A stretch of DNA of 5,081 nucleotides, from assembly GCA_046727895.1 (NCBI GenBank), contig JBKPDM010000108.1, forward strand, positions 1 through 5,081, written 5' to 3'. Each line of letters begins with the position of its first letter. The first letter of the stretch is position 1. Origin of the DNA: DATAOG01 sp046727895. Lineage in GTDB: Bacteria; Pseudomonadota; Alphaproteobacteria; Geminicoccales; Geminicoccaceae. The translations under genes were made by a program, and so were the position numbers. Below are positions 4,969-5,081 of the stretch, piece by piece. The notes below the pieces were generated by a model. It saw nothing but the letters and a program-made list of their open reading frames with translations, did no database searches and was not told the origin of the DNA.

Positions 4969-5081
4969 GCCCGCCCCTCTCTCACAGGCGCCCGCGGCGG
5001 GCTGCGCCGGCGCCGTCTGGCCGGCACGCCTGGCCGCGAACTGCTCGGCCTGGCGGCGGCGCAGCGCGCCCGCCCGCTCGC
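4969..5081 (-). other. Upstream stretch with an open frame continuing into the small gene
   Basis: On the minus strand, the frame of the 64-residue gene has no stop from the window edge to its ATG. The 37 extra codons read in part RRRQAEQFAARRAGQTAPAQ and are almost all GC-ending, as real genes here are. A second minus frame ends in TGA at 4984-4982 but has weaker third-position bias and Arg/Gly/Pro-rich composition. The stretch could be an N-terminal extension of the small protein or plain GC-rich leader. An upstream gene in this same frame would need a stop, which is absent. No promoter is recognisable. Confidence 0.35.
4974..4980 (-). promoter_or_regulatory. Ribosome binding site of the small membrane protein gene
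   Basis: On the minus strand the purine run GAGAGAGGGG (4983-4974) ends 5 bases before the ATG at 4968-4966. It is the best Shine-Dalgarno in this part of the window and supports that ATG as the translation start. Confidence 0.55.

Overview
The window is GC-rich throughout, with strong GC preference at third codon positions. Its genes look like those of an alphaproteobacterium, possibly of the Rhodospirillales type. The clues are an MlaA homologue paired directly with an MlaC homologue, and a sensor kinase with a transporter-like sensor module typical of proteobacteria. The placement is inferred from protein character; no rRNA or other marker gene is present.

Layout. (1) Positions 1-151, minus strand: the first 50 codons of an unrecognised protein, read leftward off the window, with a good ribosome binding site. 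(2) Positions 152-559: about 400 bases without a convincing gene between two divergent genes. This stretch holds an AT-rich direct repeat at 192-210, some small hairpins and three GANTC sites. (3) Positions 560-2018, plus strand: a two-gene operon for outer-membrane lipid asymmetry, mlaA (VacJ-like) then mlaC (Ttg2D-like periplasmic lipid carrier), overlapping by 11 bases. (4) Positions 2031-4968, minus strand, convergent with mlaC: a 64-residue two-helix membrane protein followed one base later by a 913-residue CbrA-like sensor kinase (SLC5/SSF transporter module, STAC linker, HisKA, HATPase_c). (5) Positions 4969-5081: GC-rich sequence upstream of the small gene, whose frame stays open to the window edge.

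How the genes work together. MlaA is expected to remove mislocalised phospholipid from the outer leaflet of the outer membrane and pass it to soluble MlaC, which carries it across the periplasm to an inner-membrane MlaFEDB-type ABC transporter. None of the MlaFEDB genes are in this window. The minus-strand pair looks like one translationally coupled unit: a small membrane protein made just ahead of a transporter-like histidine kinase. The cognate response regulator is not present here.

Nothing in the window is clearly a new system. The points most worth a second look are the conserved-looking small membrane protein coupled to the SSF kinase (with an open frame upstream of it), the MlaA that lacks a lipobox cysteine and carries a three-copy acidic/tyrosine pentapeptide repeat near its C-terminus, and an in-frame 9-bp tandem repeat that builds the MlaC signal peptide core.
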